Shown in pieces: positions 17,921 to 27,408 of a stretch of DNA of 64,000 bases. The stretch spans positions 186,001 to 250,000 of the forward strand of contig JADJPF010000001.1 of NCBI GenBank assembly GCA_016713405.1, given 5' to 3'. The notes beneath the pieces were generated by a model, which was not told the origin of the DNA, did not search any database, and worked only from the letters and a program-made list of their open reading frames with translations. Source of the stretch: Blastocatellia bacterium. Lineage in GTDB: Bacteria > Acidobacteriota > Blastocatellia > Chloracidobacteriales > JADJPF01. Numbering within the stretch: the first letter of the stretch is position 1; every line of letters starts with the position of its first letter. The translations under genes and the position numbers were made by a program.

Positions 17921-19870
17921 TTGAAAATTCAGACAAAGTTTAGCACTAAGACCGGGCCTCTTGCCTTAAAACAACTTGCTCATCCAGCCGATAAGTTTTT
18001 TTGCTCACAACCTTTAGGAGCTATTTACACTCCTGATGCTACTACTTTTCGTGTTTTTGCTCCTACTGCTAGCCAAATTATCTTAAATCTTTATCAATCT
18101 CCTACAGGCGCAAAAATTGCTATTTTTTCTATGACTTTTAACCCTACAGATGGGAGTTGGGAAGTCACTATAAATATTGATTGTCTAGGCTTTTACTATA
18201 CCTTAACTGCATTTGGAGAGGATGAAGGCTTTCATCCTGAACAGGAATTAATAGACCCTTATGCCCGTGCTGTTAGCTCACATGACGGACGTGCAATAGT
18301 TGTTTGTGATCAATTTCCTATTGCTCCAAGACCAAATTTCTCTAATCAAGATGCAATTATTTATGAACTACATATTCGGGATTTTACTATAGATCCTGAC
18401 TGCGGAATCCAAAAACGAGGAAAATATTTAGCTTTTACAGAAAGTGATACACATTTATCAAATCGAGTAGATATAAGCACTGGAATTGCTCATTTAGTTG
18501 AACTTGGAATAAACACTGTCCAGTTAATGCCTATAGGAGAATTTCATAGTAATGAAAGTCTAGATCAATATGGTTGGGGTTATGATGTCGTTCATATTAA
18601 TAGTCCTGATGGATGGTATGCCTCAGAACGTTTTGACAGCAGACGTATTACAGAAGTTAAACAAATGATAGATGCTCTACATCGCCAAGGTATTAGGGTT
18701 GTTTTAGATGTGGTTTATAACCATACATTTGAAATTGCCAGTAAAAGAGTTTATAGCTTTGAAGGACTAGTACCAGGTTATTATTATCGTAGAAAACCTG
18801 ATGGAAGCTATTGGAATGGCTCTGGCGTAGGAAATGAATTTCGATCAGAAGCACCAATGGCACGCCGATTTATTATTGATTCTGTTAAATACTGGGTTAC
18901 AGAATACCATGTTGATGGTTTTCGATTTGATTTATTAGGACTTATTGATCTTGAAACTATTACATCACTAACAAAAGAGTTACGAGAAATAGATCCTAAT
19001 TTGTTAATTTATGGTGAACCCTGGGCCGGAGGAGATAGCCCAATAGAAATTACTTACAAAGGAAAACAAAAAGATTTAGGTTTTGCAGTTTTTAATGATC
19101 ATTTTCGAGATGCTCTAAAGGGTAGCGTTTTTCATGCTCGTGAGCGTGGTTTTATTCAGTCAGGAACAAATATTGAGCGTGTTAAACAGGGAATTAAAGG
19201 TGCGATAGATGATTTTGCTCATAGCCCAACGGAATCACTTAATTATCTTGAATGTCATGATAATCATACTTTTGCAGATCGGTTGCTACTGTCTACCTTA
19301 GATGATAGCTCTATTAGCGATCAAGATCGTCGGGCTATGAACAAACTAGGGGCAGCAATACTTTTTACTAGTCAAGGAATACCTTTTATTCAAAGTGGTC
19401 AAGAATGGGGTCGTTCTAAAAAATATATGGATAACACTTATAACAAACCTGACTCAGTAAATATGCTACGCTGGGAGCAAAAACTAGCTAATAGTGATCT
19501 GTTTGAGTATTATCAAGGATTAATAGCTTTACGTAAGGCACATCCAATTTTTAGGCTAAATACAGAAACACAGATAAAAACAGCAATTAAATTTTTAGAC
19601 ACAGATTTAAGATTAACTTTACCAGAAAATACTATTGCTTATCTCTTAGTAGATGTTACAGAAAAAGACACTTGGCTTCATGCCTTGGTTCTTTTTAATG
19701 CTAGTTCTAAAAAAGCACAGTTTCCTTTACCACTTGGAGATTGGCAAATTTTTGTTGATAGCCAACAAGTTAGCTTAAACCCAATAAAACATTCATCAGT
19801 TAAATTAACCAAAACAATAGCTACAGTTGCTCCATATAGTGCTACAGTGCTAGCGGAAATACGTAGTTGA
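17921..19870 (+). CDS. pulA: Type I pullulanase / GH13 alpha-glucan debranching enzyme
   Basis: The frame starts at TTG 17921 with GGAG upstream; 649 residues. The N-terminal part (about 30-140) fits CBM48 (FRVFAPTASQIILNLYQ). The GH13 catalytic domain has the type I pullulanase region WGYDVVHINSPDGWYAS, VVLDVVYNHTF, VDGFRFDLLGLID with the nucleophile Asp, LLIYGEPWAGG with the acid/base Glu, and LNYLECHDNHTFADRL with the third Asp. It cleaves alpha-1,6 branches in glycogen or starch. No signal peptide is seen, so a cytoplasmic glycogen role is likely. The common YNWGYDP motif reads YGWGYDV, a minor variant. Confidence 0.92.
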   Translation: MKIQTKFSTKTGPLALKQLAHPADKFFCSQPLGAIYTPDATTFRVFAPTASQIILNLYQSPTGAKIAIFSMTFNPTDGSWEVTINIDCLGFYYTLTAFGEDEGFHPEQELIDPYARAVSSHDGRAIVVCDQFPIAPRPNFSNQDAIIYELHIRDFTIDPDCGIQKRGKYLAFTESDTHLSNRVDISTGIAHLVELGINTVQLMPIGEFHSNESLDQYGWGYDVVHINSPDGWYASERFDSRRITEVKQMIDALHRQGIRVVLDVVYNHTFEIASKRVYSFEGLVPGYYYRRKPDGSYWNGSGVGNEFRSEAPMARRFIIDSVKYWVTEYHVDGFRFDLLGLIDLETITSLTKELREIDPNLLIYGEPWAGGDSPIEITYKGKQKDLGFAVFNDHFRDALKGSVFHARERGFIQSGTNIERVKQGIKGAIDDFAHSPTESLNYLECHDNHTFADRLLLSTLDDSSISDQDRRAMNKLGAAILFTSQGIPFIQSGQEWGRSKKYMDNTYNKPDSVNMLRWEQKLANSDLFEYYQGLIALRKAHPIFRLNTETQIKTAIKFLDTDLRLTLPENTIAYLLVDVTEKDTWLHALVLFNASSKKAQFPLPLGDWQIFVDSQQVSLNPIKHSSVKLTKTIATVAPYSATVLAEIRS

Positions 19871-20127
19871 TTTTAAAATTTGATTTAGGCATCAAAAATT
19901 TTTTTAACCTACTTATTCTAAGTAGCAACAAAAAATTAGTGATAAAAAAGATAAATTTGCCAAAATTTTGTAAAAATTAGTTAAATGTTGATAAATAATG
20001 CAGAAAACGTCTAATCTTCTCTTGACGGATCTTAAAACAGATGGTAGAAATGGCCTGCGAAAGTAGTTTATAAATAAGTTTTCTTAAACACCTATTTAAT
20101 AATACAAACAACAAAGGAGGAGTCTGC

Positions 20128-20808
20128 TTGTCAGCGCGAGGATTTGCTGGGACTTATGAAATTGAGGTGCGACTTGGCCCTCAAGAAGTATGCTTCTTAG
20201 AATTTGATATGCCGGAGTCTGAAGAAGAATTGCGTAGGGTTAAAGTTGACCCTCCTGGAGCAGAAGCAGAAGAAATTTTTCGTGGGCTATTTGCTACTAT
20301 TTTTTCTACTGCTAGTGGTGGTCAAACTACTCGGAATATTCAAATTTATGAGCTAATGAACAATGTTGCTTCTGTTCGTGAAGCAGTTCAATCTCAAGAA
20401 TCATATACAACCATTAAAAATAAAATAGAAAGCTCTACTCAAGATGAAGTATCTAAAATTAGCTTACGTTACTTTTTCTTTATGGTAGAACTAATTAGCA
20501 GAGATAAAGTAGTAGAAATGTTAGCACAGTTTTCTAAGTTTCTTTTCACTAAAAAAGAAGCTTTACCTAAAGCTGCTAGCGTATCTCGTGCTAGTAAAGA
20601 TTCCCCACGTTGGGATCGAGTTGTAAAACAAAATGTTTTAATTAGTGATGAACAATCTTCAGATATAGAAGTTAATCCATTAGAAGAAGAAGTAGTAGAA
20701 GATGCAGAACCTTTAGAAGGTGATTGGACAGAAGGCCCGGCTGATTTAGAGCCTCTTGGAGATTCTGAATTAGAAGAAGATGAAGTTGATCGCTCAGAAA
20801 TTTCTTAA
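20128..20808 (+). CDS. Unknown protein with strongly acidic C-terminus
   Basis: Start TTG 20128 is supported by a near-perfect AAAGGAGG seven bases upstream, and the protein is 226 residues. The first 150 residues look folded and largely helical (AEEIFRGLFATIFSTASGG, ISLRYFFFMVELISRDKVVE). The last 55 residues are dominated by Glu and Asp (PLEEEVVEDAEPLEGDW). There is no signal peptide or membrane helix, so it is cytoplasmic. No family recognised. It stands alone between a 257-base gap and a terminator. Confidence 0.65.
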   Translation: MSARGFAGTYEIEVRLGPQEVCFLEFDMPESEEELRRVKVDPPGAEAEEIFRGLFATIFSTASGGQTTRNIQIYELMNNVASVREAVQSQESYTTIKNKIESSTQDEVSKISLRYFFFMVELISRDKVVEMLAQFSKFLFTKKEALPKAASVSRASKDSPRWDRVVKQNVLISDEQSSDIEVNPLEEEVVEDAEPLEGDWTEGPADLEPLGDSELEEDEVDRSEIS

Positions 20809-20860
20809 GTATAATTTTTTATAACTTATTAAATACCAAAAAGCATAAAATCAATAATCT

Positions 20861-20885
20861 ATGCCCCTTTTATAGGGGCATTTTT
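20861..20885 (+). terminator. Rho-independent terminator
   Basis: ATGCCCCT and AGGGGCAT (20861-20868, 20874-20881) form a stem with a five-base loop followed by a T-run, 53 bases after the acidic-protein stop. Confidence 0.9.
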
Positions 20886-20956
20886 AATTTGCTATCCTGA
20901 TTATAAACAATAAGTTATAAGAAAAATTCTTATAAGTAAATTTAAAATTTTCTAAC

Positions 20957-20989
20957 TTGACAGCATTACAGTAAATATCTACAATGCTG
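20957..20989 (+). promoter_or_regulatory. Sigma-70-type promoter with overlapping dyad for the MerR gene
   Basis: TTGACA (20957-20962) and TACAAT (20980-20985) are separated by exactly 17 bases. An inverted repeat CAGCATT (20961-20967) / AATGCTG (20983-20989) overlaps both elements and is centred in the spacer, as expected for an autoregulatory operator. The ATG at 20992 is only six bases after the -10 box, so the transcript may be leaderless. Confidence 0.75.
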
Positions 20990-20991
20990 CT

Positions 20992-21516
20992 ATGATTTTA
21001 GAAGATAAAGATCAAAAATATTCTTTAGCAGAACTCTTACAAGCAGTAACTAAGTTATTAGCTGATAATGGTTTACTTGATGCTCAGCAAGATAACCGAG
21101 TTTCTGCCGCACCAGATGCCCGGACGATTCGCTATTATACAAGTTTAGGACTTCTAGATCGGCCTAATTTAATAGGAAGGCAAGCTTATTATGGAAAAAG
21201 ACATTTATTGCAAATAGGAGCAATTAAAGCCCTACAAGGGCTTTCGCTTCCTCTTTCTGAAATACAAGCTAAACTTTATGGATGTAGTGAAAATGAATTA
21301 ATAGCAATATTAACCAATATTGCTAAAGAACAAGCTAAACGCCCTGTTACAATACATTTAGTACGCTGGCAAGAAGTAAATATTGAACCAGGGCTAAAAA
21401 TATTAGCGGAAGATGGTTGGACAACTTCTCAAAACCTGGATTCATTGATGGAAAAAATTAAAACCACTTTATCCGCTTTATCTAATATTTCGTTAGAAAA
21501 AGAGCCAAAAAACTAA
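20992..21516 (+). CDS. MerR-family transcriptional regulator
   Basis: The 174-residue protein has a MerR-type winged helix: YSLAELLQAVTKLL, then DARTIRYYTSLGLLDRPNLI and RQAYYGKRHLLQIGAIKALQ. A 20-residue insertion lies between the first helix and the RTIRYY motif, unusual for MerR. The C-terminal part has no Cys cluster for metals and no obvious drug-binding domain. A consensus promoter with an overlapping dyad lies immediately upstream, so it probably regulates itself. Its end overlaps the convergent gene by four bases. Confidence 0.85.
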   Translation: MILEDKDQKYSLAELLQAVTKLLADNGLLDAQQDNRVSAAPDARTIRYYTSLGLLDRPNLIGRQAYYGKRHLLQIGAIKALQGLSLPLSEIQAKLYGCSENELIAILTNIAKEQAKRPVTIHLVRWQEVNIEPGLKILAEDGWTTSQNLDSLMEKIKTTLSALSNISLEKEPKN

Positions 21517-22907
21517 AAAGCCATATTTAACATTATCATTGGCGGTGGAAGAGGTTTAAGTTTTTCTCTAACAACCTTAAATGATGCTTTTGTAGTGCTA
21601 TTTTTGTTGGTTGTATTGCCTAATTTGATTTTAACAAGTGTTGGTTCAACAAATTTTTCTAGTGGTAAAATATTTCCTGAACGATCAAAATTATTCCATT
21701 GTGCATTAGCAAAAAAGTAAAAATTATTATTAATAATTGTTGCTAAGGTTGGATCAGGCATCAGGTTTTTGTTAGCTGCTAGGGTAGTAAAGTTTTCTAT
21801 CTTATCAAAATTATTGCTTAAGGATAATTTAATTACTCGTCTTGGATTAATTCCATTTTGAACTGCTATCAAAGAATTTTGGTAAAAATAAATCCCATCA
21901 ATACCTAGCAAAGTAGCATTAGCAGGGCTTTCAAGCTTTGTTATTTTGTTTTTATTTTTTAAGTCAACTTCAAAAATTCCCTGAGAATAATCAGAAACAA
22001 AGAGATGATTTCCATCTTCAGAAAGGCTAATCCCTTGTAAAGAAACAAAAGGGCCATTAGCAAGAGTCTCTATTATGTGTCCTGTAGCAGAAATGTAATA
22101 AATATTAGGTGAGATACTATCAGTAATAAATACATCTCCTTTGGAATTAAGCGTTAAATCTCCAAAAATATGTTTTTTATTGTCTGATAAAGAGAATTTT
22201 TTAAGTAATTTTTTAGTTTTTAGGTCATATTGAAAAATAGCTGCTTGAGAGTCTTCTTCTTTACGAAAATCAGCTATTTCTGGAAGTGAAGATGTTGCAA
22301 CCCAAAGAACACGGCGTTTAGGGTCTATTTGCATACCAAAAACACCCCAAAGCCCATCTTGTTGACTACTAGTAAAATCACTAACCTTCCCATTTTTATC
22401 GATAGTTATGATTTTTCTTTTTCTTATACTGCCTGCATAGAATTTTTCTTCTTGACTGTCATAGGCTAAGCCTTCTGTAATTAAGTCTTTTTCTGGTAAG
22501 CTGGCTATAGTTTCTACTTCCCCAATAGGAAGACTATTTTTTTCAATTTTTTTAATAATTTCTTGAAATTCTTTAGAGTCTTTGATTGAGCTAAAATCTT
22601 CATCTGCTAGTGGGTTAGCAATTACACCAAAATCAGCAAATTTATTAAGTTCTTTTAAGGCTAGTTCTTTTTTACCTGTTAATGCTAATGCTCCAGCATA
22701 GTTATAGGTTAATTCTGGATGATTAGGACGAAGTTTGTTGGCTTTTTCCATATTTTCTAAATAAGCCGGATAGTTTTTTTCTTGATATAGTTTTAGAGCA
22801 GCCTTTACAAATTCCCTAGATTGTTGTACTTGGTCTTGAGCAATTAAAAGTTTAGGGAAAAATTGTAGTAAAATGATTATTGTCAACAGATAGAAGAATT
22901 TTTTCAT
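21513..22907 (-). CDS. Secreted TPR plus SMP-30/NHL-like beta-propeller protein
   Basis: The 464-residue protein has a signal peptide (FFYLLTIIILLQFFPKLLIA) and TPR-like helices at about 30-110. A six-bladed propeller region follows from about 140 to 430, with phrases such as LITEGLAYDSQEEKFYAGSI, GVFGMQIDPKRRVLWVATSS and LQGISLSEDGNHLFVSDYSQ. These resemble gluconolactonase/SMP-30-like proteins. Catalytic metal residues could not be confirmed. It probably acts in the periplasm; the substrate is unknown. It is transcribed toward the MerR gene and its 5' end lies back-to-back with the zinc-ribbon gene at 23080. Confidence 0.75.
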   Translation of the reverse strand: MKKFFYLLTIIILLQFFPKLLIAQDQVQQSREFVKAALKLYQEKNYPAYLENMEKANKLRPNHPELTYNYAGALALTGKKELALKELNKFADFGVIANPLADEDFSSIKDSKEFQEIIKKIEKNSLPIGEVETIASLPEKDLITEGLAYDSQEEKFYAGSIRKRKIITIDKNGKVSDFTSSQQDGLWGVFGMQIDPKRRVLWVATSSLPEIADFRKEEDSQAAIFQYDLKTKKLLKKFSLSDNKKHIFGDLTLNSKGDVFITDSISPNIYYISATGHIIETLANGPFVSLQGISLSEDGNHLFVSDYSQGIFEVDLKNKNKITKLESPANATLLGIDGIYFYQNSLIAVQNGINPRRVIKLSLSNNFDKIENFTTLAANKNLMPDPTLATIINNNFYFFANAQWNNFDRSGNILPLEKFVEPTLVKIKLGNTTNKNSTTKASFKVVREKLKPLPPPMIMLNMAF

Positions 22908-23079
22908 TAGAGCCTCAAATATTTATCCACTTAATTTGCGTTTTTTATTAATATTGGCAGAAGTGTTAAAATGCCAACGGGCTAAACGCTGACTTTTTAG
23001 AAAATGTTTCCAGCTTTAACTCATAATAAATTCAATAGTTTTGCATTAGAATAAAACCAAAAAAGAGTTGCTTTAATTT

Positions 23080-24393
23080 ATGAACCGTTGTCCAAATCAT
23101 CATTGTCGTCACGCTTGCGAACCAAACCAAGGCTTTTGCTATCATTGTGGCATTTCTATAAAGCTTTGTAGTAGTTGCCAGCAAAATAGAAAAATAACGC
23201 TTAATCGTGCTGATGGTTTTTATTGTCGTCGTTGTGGTAGTGTTTTGCCTGCTCCTAAACGCAGCCAAGAAACCATAGGTATTTTTAATAATAATAAAAA
23301 AGCCATTTTATCTAGCTTAAAACTTGCTCTTAATGAGCGTAGCGACTCTTTTTCGTTAATTTCTTCTCAAGCAAAACTTTGGGTATTGACTAGTAATAAT
23401 AGCTTAAGAATTATATCTAATAAGGCAAAACAGCTAACTTTAGATCAAATAAATACAGGAAGACTAAATGTTGATGAACTCCAAACAGCTATTAAATATC
23501 TTGAGCCTATTACCTCACCAGTAATTTTTCGTGATCGATTGATTTTGTTTGGACTAAAAAAATTTCTAAGTTTCTCTATTCATCCTAATGAAAATCGCTG
23601 GTTACAAAATCGCGAGGAAATTACTTTACCAGAAAATTGGCAAGCAGTTTTTAGTAGTGATATTACTTGCCGAATTAATTGTGTTGAACTACCTATTAAA
23701 TTAATGGAAAATAGACAATATGCTTTAGCTAGACTCTCTTATGAAGTAATTCTAGGTAAAATTCCAATAACTCCAAAAATACTTTCTAATGAAACAGAAT
23801 TTCTTCCTATAGGTGCTTTAGATTCAAATGGTCATTATTATTGGGCAAAAGATCTACAAACAGGCTTAGGTAGAATTTTGTCTTTAACTCGACAAGAAAA
23901 CAATTTGCTATTAAAACCTATTAATTACTCACCTTTTTATTTTTTTGTTCGTCCAGTAATGATTAATGAAAGACTTTATGCAGTAACAGAGGATTTTCGT
24001 TTAGTTGAACTTATCTTGCAACAAGGCGAAGTTACTCGACAACGTAAAATTAACCAAGTTAGTCGAGGAGCGCACTGCTTAGTTGTTACAAAAGATAAAA
24101 TTGTTGTGGCGGTACATCAATCACTGCTTTTCTTTGATTATCAAACTGGAGAATTACTTAATATTGGTCAAGATATTGACCCTACACATTTATTTGTTGA
24201 TCCTCAAGGTAATTTATTAGCTATACATCGTACAGGGAAATTACTGATGCTTAACTCTGCACAACCTTTAGAACGTTGGGGAACCGAAGATGCAAGTATA
24301 GACGACTCTAGGGTTTATGATGCTTTTGTCTCAGGCAATTCGCTTTATACATTGTCGGAAAATGGGGAGGTTTGCCGCTTTGATTTTAACTAA
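23080..24393 (+). CDS. Zinc-ribbon protein with beta-propeller-like region
   Basis: The 437-residue protein starts with four Cys pairs within 55 residues (RCPNHHC, FCYHC, LCSSC, YCRRC), two likely zinc ribbons. The rest has repeated beta-rich phrases such as SRGAHCLVVTKDKIVVAVHQ and PTHLFVDPQGNLLAIHRTGK, suggesting a WD/PQQ-like propeller. No signal peptide, so cytoplasmic. The gene overlaps the next, a VWA membrane protein, by 32 bases, which implies coupled expression. Function not known; a ligand- or protein-sensing platform is a guess. Confidence 0.6.
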   Translation: MNRCPNHHCRHACEPNQGFCYHCGISIKLCSSCQQNRKITLNRADGFYCRRCGSVLPAPKRSQETIGIFNNNKKAILSSLKLALNERSDSFSLISSQAKLWVLTSNNSLRIISNKAKQLTLDQINTGRLNVDELQTAIKYLEPITSPVIFRDRLILFGLKKFLSFSIHPNENRWLQNREEITLPENWQAVFSSDITCRINCVELPIKLMENRQYALARLSYEVILGKIPITPKILSNETEFLPIGALDSNGHYYWAKDLQTGLGRILSLTRQENNLLLKPINYSPFYFFVRPVMINERLYAVTEDFRLVELILQQGEVTRQRKINQVSRGAHCLVVTKDKIVVAVHQSLLFFDYQTGELLNIGQDIDPTHLFVDPQGNLLAIHRTGKLLMLNSAQPLERWGTEDASIDDSRVYDAFVSGNSLYTLSENGEVCRFDFN

Positions 24394-26017
24394 ATTATTA
24401 AAAATATCTTTGTTTTTTGTGTTTTTTGCTCTGTGTTTACACCTAAATCTAATTACTGCTAATGCTACTGAGGTTTATTATTTATTTGATAACTCAGCTA
24501 GTATGTATGATGGTTATCCTTCGCCGCGTGCAGGTGCAAAGTTTTATTATCAACGAGCGGAATTTCAAGCTTTTATTCGTGATTATATTGCTGCAACCTC
24601 TAAATCAGATGACTCTATATCAATAATTACTTTTAACCGTGTAACTAATACAGTACTGCCTCTTACTCCAGTTGGAGATATTAATTGGGAAAGTGTTTTT
24701 CCTCCTGTTGGAAAACTAGATGTTGTTGGCTCACAATCTCCACAAGATACAGGCTTTACCCGTATGCCTGACGCACTAAGAGAGCTATTAGCCAAAATAA
24801 ATGACAAAAAGGCTGTTGTTTGGCTACTTACAGATAATATTGCTGATAGTGGTGCAAGTAATGAAGCGGCTGATACAAGGGAATTTTATAGTCTTCTAGC
24901 TACAGATCCTCGTGTTCAAATGGTTTATGCCTATCCTCTTTTACGAGATCCTATTAATAGTAAATCTACGTTAATGATTTATGGTATTGTGCTAGGAGAT
25001 AAAGAGCCTTTTTCTTTACCAGAATTAAAAGAATGGGATGAAAAATATGTTGGGACAAAAACAATGGTTGATCTTATGGGTCAAGATGCTTTTCAAATGA
25101 AACCCCTTAACCGTAATACCTTAGAGCTATCCTTAAAAGAACAATTAAAGCTAGATGCAATTGATGAAGACTCGCCATTAACAGGTAGTGTTGATTTAGT
25201 AATAAAATCTTATTTTCATTACCATACTATTACTTCTGCTAAATTAAATTTACGTGCTGATGACTTAAAACCAGAAAGAGCTAGTATTAGTTTAATACCT
25301 GGGGATAAATTCCAATTTTCTCCAGAACAACCTTATGAAATTAATAATATTCGTGCTAAATCACAATATAGCTTTAACGTTAAGTTTACTACTCCTCAAG
25401 TAACTGTTAGTCCATCACGTAATAAATTTGCTACACTTTTAGCAGATATTTTTGACGAAACTTTCCCAATGCATGGTGTCTTATGGGCAAAAGTTGATGA
25501 TGTCCAATTAAAACTAGAAGTTCCTCCTACAATGCAAAAAGCCTTTGGAACTCAAGATATACCAGAGATTTTTCGCCCAGAAAAAATTAATATGGATGAA
25601 CTACGCATGGAAATTAATCCTACTGTGCGTAATAGTGGCGGACGCTTATTATTATTTTTATTAGTTGGCGCACTCTTATTAACTGGACTTATTGCCTTTA
25701 TTATTTGGTTTTTCTTGCCACAAAATTACTATGTTAGTTTTGATGATAGCTTTGAATTTTATAAACGCTATAGTATGCGCCGTAAAGGTGAAGTTCGCAT
25801 TAAATCCGATTCAGGAGAAAATTTAGGCCGTCTTTGTAGAGGTTGGGGAACAGATTGGAAGTTTTTCCCTAATCGAAATGAATTTAAGCGAGTGTCTGAT
25901 AATGTATTAGGGAGTAATGTTGCTTTAGCCCGTGCCGAGGCAGAAGATAGCGATATTGCTTATCGTTTATATATTCGTACTAAACGGCCTACACCAAGAA
26001 GAGAAGAGTCTATTTAA
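24362..26017 (+). CDS. VWA-domain protein, exported and membrane anchored
   Basis: From ATG 24362 the protein is 551 residues. A signal-anchor (LLKISLFFVFFALCLHLNLI) precedes a von Willebrand A domain whose MIDAS motif D43-N-S-A-S is intact. A Thr (FTRMPDAL) and an Asp (WLLTDNIAD) are placed for the remaining metal contacts. The middle part is beta-rich. A second membrane helix (LLLFLLVGALLLTGLIAFII) near 428-452 leaves about 100 cytoplasmic residues at the C-terminus. VWA proteins bind partner proteins through a metal. It overlaps the upstream zinc-ribbon gene, which is its likely partner. Confidence 0.8.
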   Translation: MGRFAALILTKLLKISLFFVFFALCLHLNLITANATEVYYLFDNSASMYDGYPSPRAGAKFYYQRAEFQAFIRDYIAATSKSDDSISIITFNRVTNTVLPLTPVGDINWESVFPPVGKLDVVGSQSPQDTGFTRMPDALRELLAKINDKKAVVWLLTDNIADSGASNEAADTREFYSLLATDPRVQMVYAYPLLRDPINSKSTLMIYGIVLGDKEPFSLPELKEWDEKYVGTKTMVDLMGQDAFQMKPLNRNTLELSLKEQLKLDAIDEDSPLTGSVDLVIKSYFHYHTITSAKLNLRADDLKPERASISLIPGDKFQFSPEQPYEINNIRAKSQYSFNVKFTTPQVTVSPSRNKFATLLADIFDETFPMHGVLWAKVDDVQLKLEVPPTMQKAFGTQDIPEIFRPEKINMDELRMEINPTVRNSGGRLLLFLLVGALLLTGLIAFIIWFFLPQNYYVSFDDSFEFYKRYSMRRKGEVRIKSDSGENLGRLCRGWGTDWKFFPNRNEFKRVSDNVLGSNVALARAEAEDSDIAYRLYIRTKRPTPRREESI

Positions 26018-26087
26018 TTATAATTACTTGTTATAAACAATTATGTATTATATTATAAGTGCCTAAATTTTAATTCTGGAGGTTGGG

Positions 26088-26588
26088 ATGAAAAAATTAA
26101 TTTTGATTTGCTGTTTTATGTTGATGGCAACGCTTGTAGAAGCTCAACAAGTTCAACAAGAATCTTTGGCAAAACAAGAATATGAAAAATGGAAAAGTGC
26201 ATTAACCAGTAATGTAGCTAATTTACCTCATTTTTACTTACAAACTACTTCACAACGTCTTGATGATAGTAGTGCGTTAGTAAAATTAGCAATTGCTAGC
26301 CCAAATATTTCTCAACAAATTTTAATTAAAACATTAAAGATCGAAAAATCATTAAATAATGAGCCAAATTTAGTAGAAATTGGTAAACCTTCTACAATTT
26401 CTAGCCAGTCTAGAAAATCAAATGGTCTAATTAATTTTTCTGAAGTTTCAATAGTGATTCCTGCTGATAGTCAAGCAGATGCTTTGGAAATTATTATTTT
26501 TTCTGATAATGATCAAAATAAGAGAAGCCTTGTTATAGACTTAAAAGACTCAATTTCTAGGGCAATGATTACTTCTTTAAGTCATTAA
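26088..26588 (+). CDS. Small secreted protein of unknown function
   Basis: The ATG follows GGAGG. The 166-residue protein has a signal peptide (LILICCFMLMATLVEAQQ) and one likely beta-rich domain (ALVKLAIASPNISQQILIKT, NFSEVSIVIPADSQADALEI). It has no Cys pairs or catalytic motif that I recognise. It lies 70 bases after the VWA gene and before a strong terminator, so it may be the last gene of that unit. Confidence 0.6.
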   Translation: MKKLILICCFMLMATLVEAQQVQQESLAKQEYEKWKSALTSNVANLPHFYLQTTSQRLDDSSALVKLAIASPNISQQILIKTLKIEKSLNNEPNLVEIGKPSTISSQSRKSNGLINFSEVSIVIPADSQADALEIIIFSDNDQNKRSLVIDLKDSISRAMITSLSH

Positions 26589-26621
26589 TTTCCTATTATT
26601 TACAATAAAATTTTTAACAAT

Positions 26622-26660
26622 AAAAAAGGTCTGCTTATTAGGTTAAAGCAGACCTTTTTT
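26622..26660. terminator. Bidirectional rho-independent terminator
   Basis: A perfect 15-base stem (26622-26636 and 26646-26660) begins with six A and ends with six T. It lies between the convergent small secreted protein and VTT genes and can stop both. Confidence 0.9.
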
Positions 26661-26688
26661 ATTTGTAAACTAAAAATTAGCTGTTTTA

Positions 26689-27384
26689 CTAGGATTGGCT
26701 ATTGATGGCTACTTCAGATGTATCAGTATTTGTTTCCGTTGAACGTTTTTTATCAAGCAAAAATTTAATTAAATATAATGTTGCAAGTCCAGCAACAAAC
26801 ACTAAAAGTAATTTTAAGCCATACTTAGTCATAATGTCTCTTGCTGCTTCACCAAAATAAAATGCTAGGACTCCCAAAACTCCAAAGCGAAGGGTACGAC
26901 CAGCTAAAAGACCCAAAACAAATCTTGAAAGCTTAAAATTAAATACACCAGCACATAAAATAAAAGGCTTAAAAGGAAATGGGGGTGGTAATATAGATGC
27001 TATTACTAGAGCTAGAGCATCATAACGACCTAAAAAGTTAGCGATTTTCTTTCTTTTTTCAGGATTGACTTTTTGGAGGACTTTTTCACCACCTTTTTTA
27101 GCAATTAAATAAAGTATTGTACAGCCTATAGTTGAGCCAATAGAAGCAGCTAAAACTAGTTGAATGAGTTTTAGGGGGTATTGATAATTTTCTACAGCTA
27201 ATTTAGTTAGTAAAAGATCTGGGCCGCTTGGTATTGGAACAAAGGTAGAATCAAGAAAAGAGATTACAAACATTCCTAGCACACCATAAGCTGACAACCA
27301 TTGTGAAAATTTTGTTAATGCCTCTATGATTTTGGACTTCCATAAAAATAGAGCAAATAAAGTAAAATAATAATTAAAAATCAT
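26689..27384 (-). CDS. VTT-domain (DedA-like) membrane protein
   Basis: The 231-residue protein has several membrane helices and the VTT-domain hallmarks FVPIPSGPDLLLTKLAVEN, GSTIGCTILYLIAKKGGEKV and ILPPPFPFKPFILCAGVFNF, with a conserved-looking RFVLGLLAGRTLRF. DedA-like proteins move lipids or maintain membrane potential across the inner membrane. It is the last gene of a tight minus-strand operon, 24 bases after the SpoIID-like gene. Confidence 0.85.
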   Translation of the reverse strand: MIFNYYFTLFALFLWKSKIIEALTKFSQWLSAYGVLGMFVISFLDSTFVPIPSGPDLLLTKLAVENYQYPLKLIQLVLAASIGSTIGCTILYLIAKKGGEKVLQKVNPEKRKKIANFLGRYDALALVIASILPPPFPFKPFILCAGVFNFKLSRFVLGLLAGRTLRFGVLGVLAFYFGEAARDIMTKYGLKLLLVFVAGLATLYLIKFLLDKKRSTETNTDTSEVAINSQS

Positions 27385-27408
27385 AACAATTTCATAAATC
27401 CCATAAAT

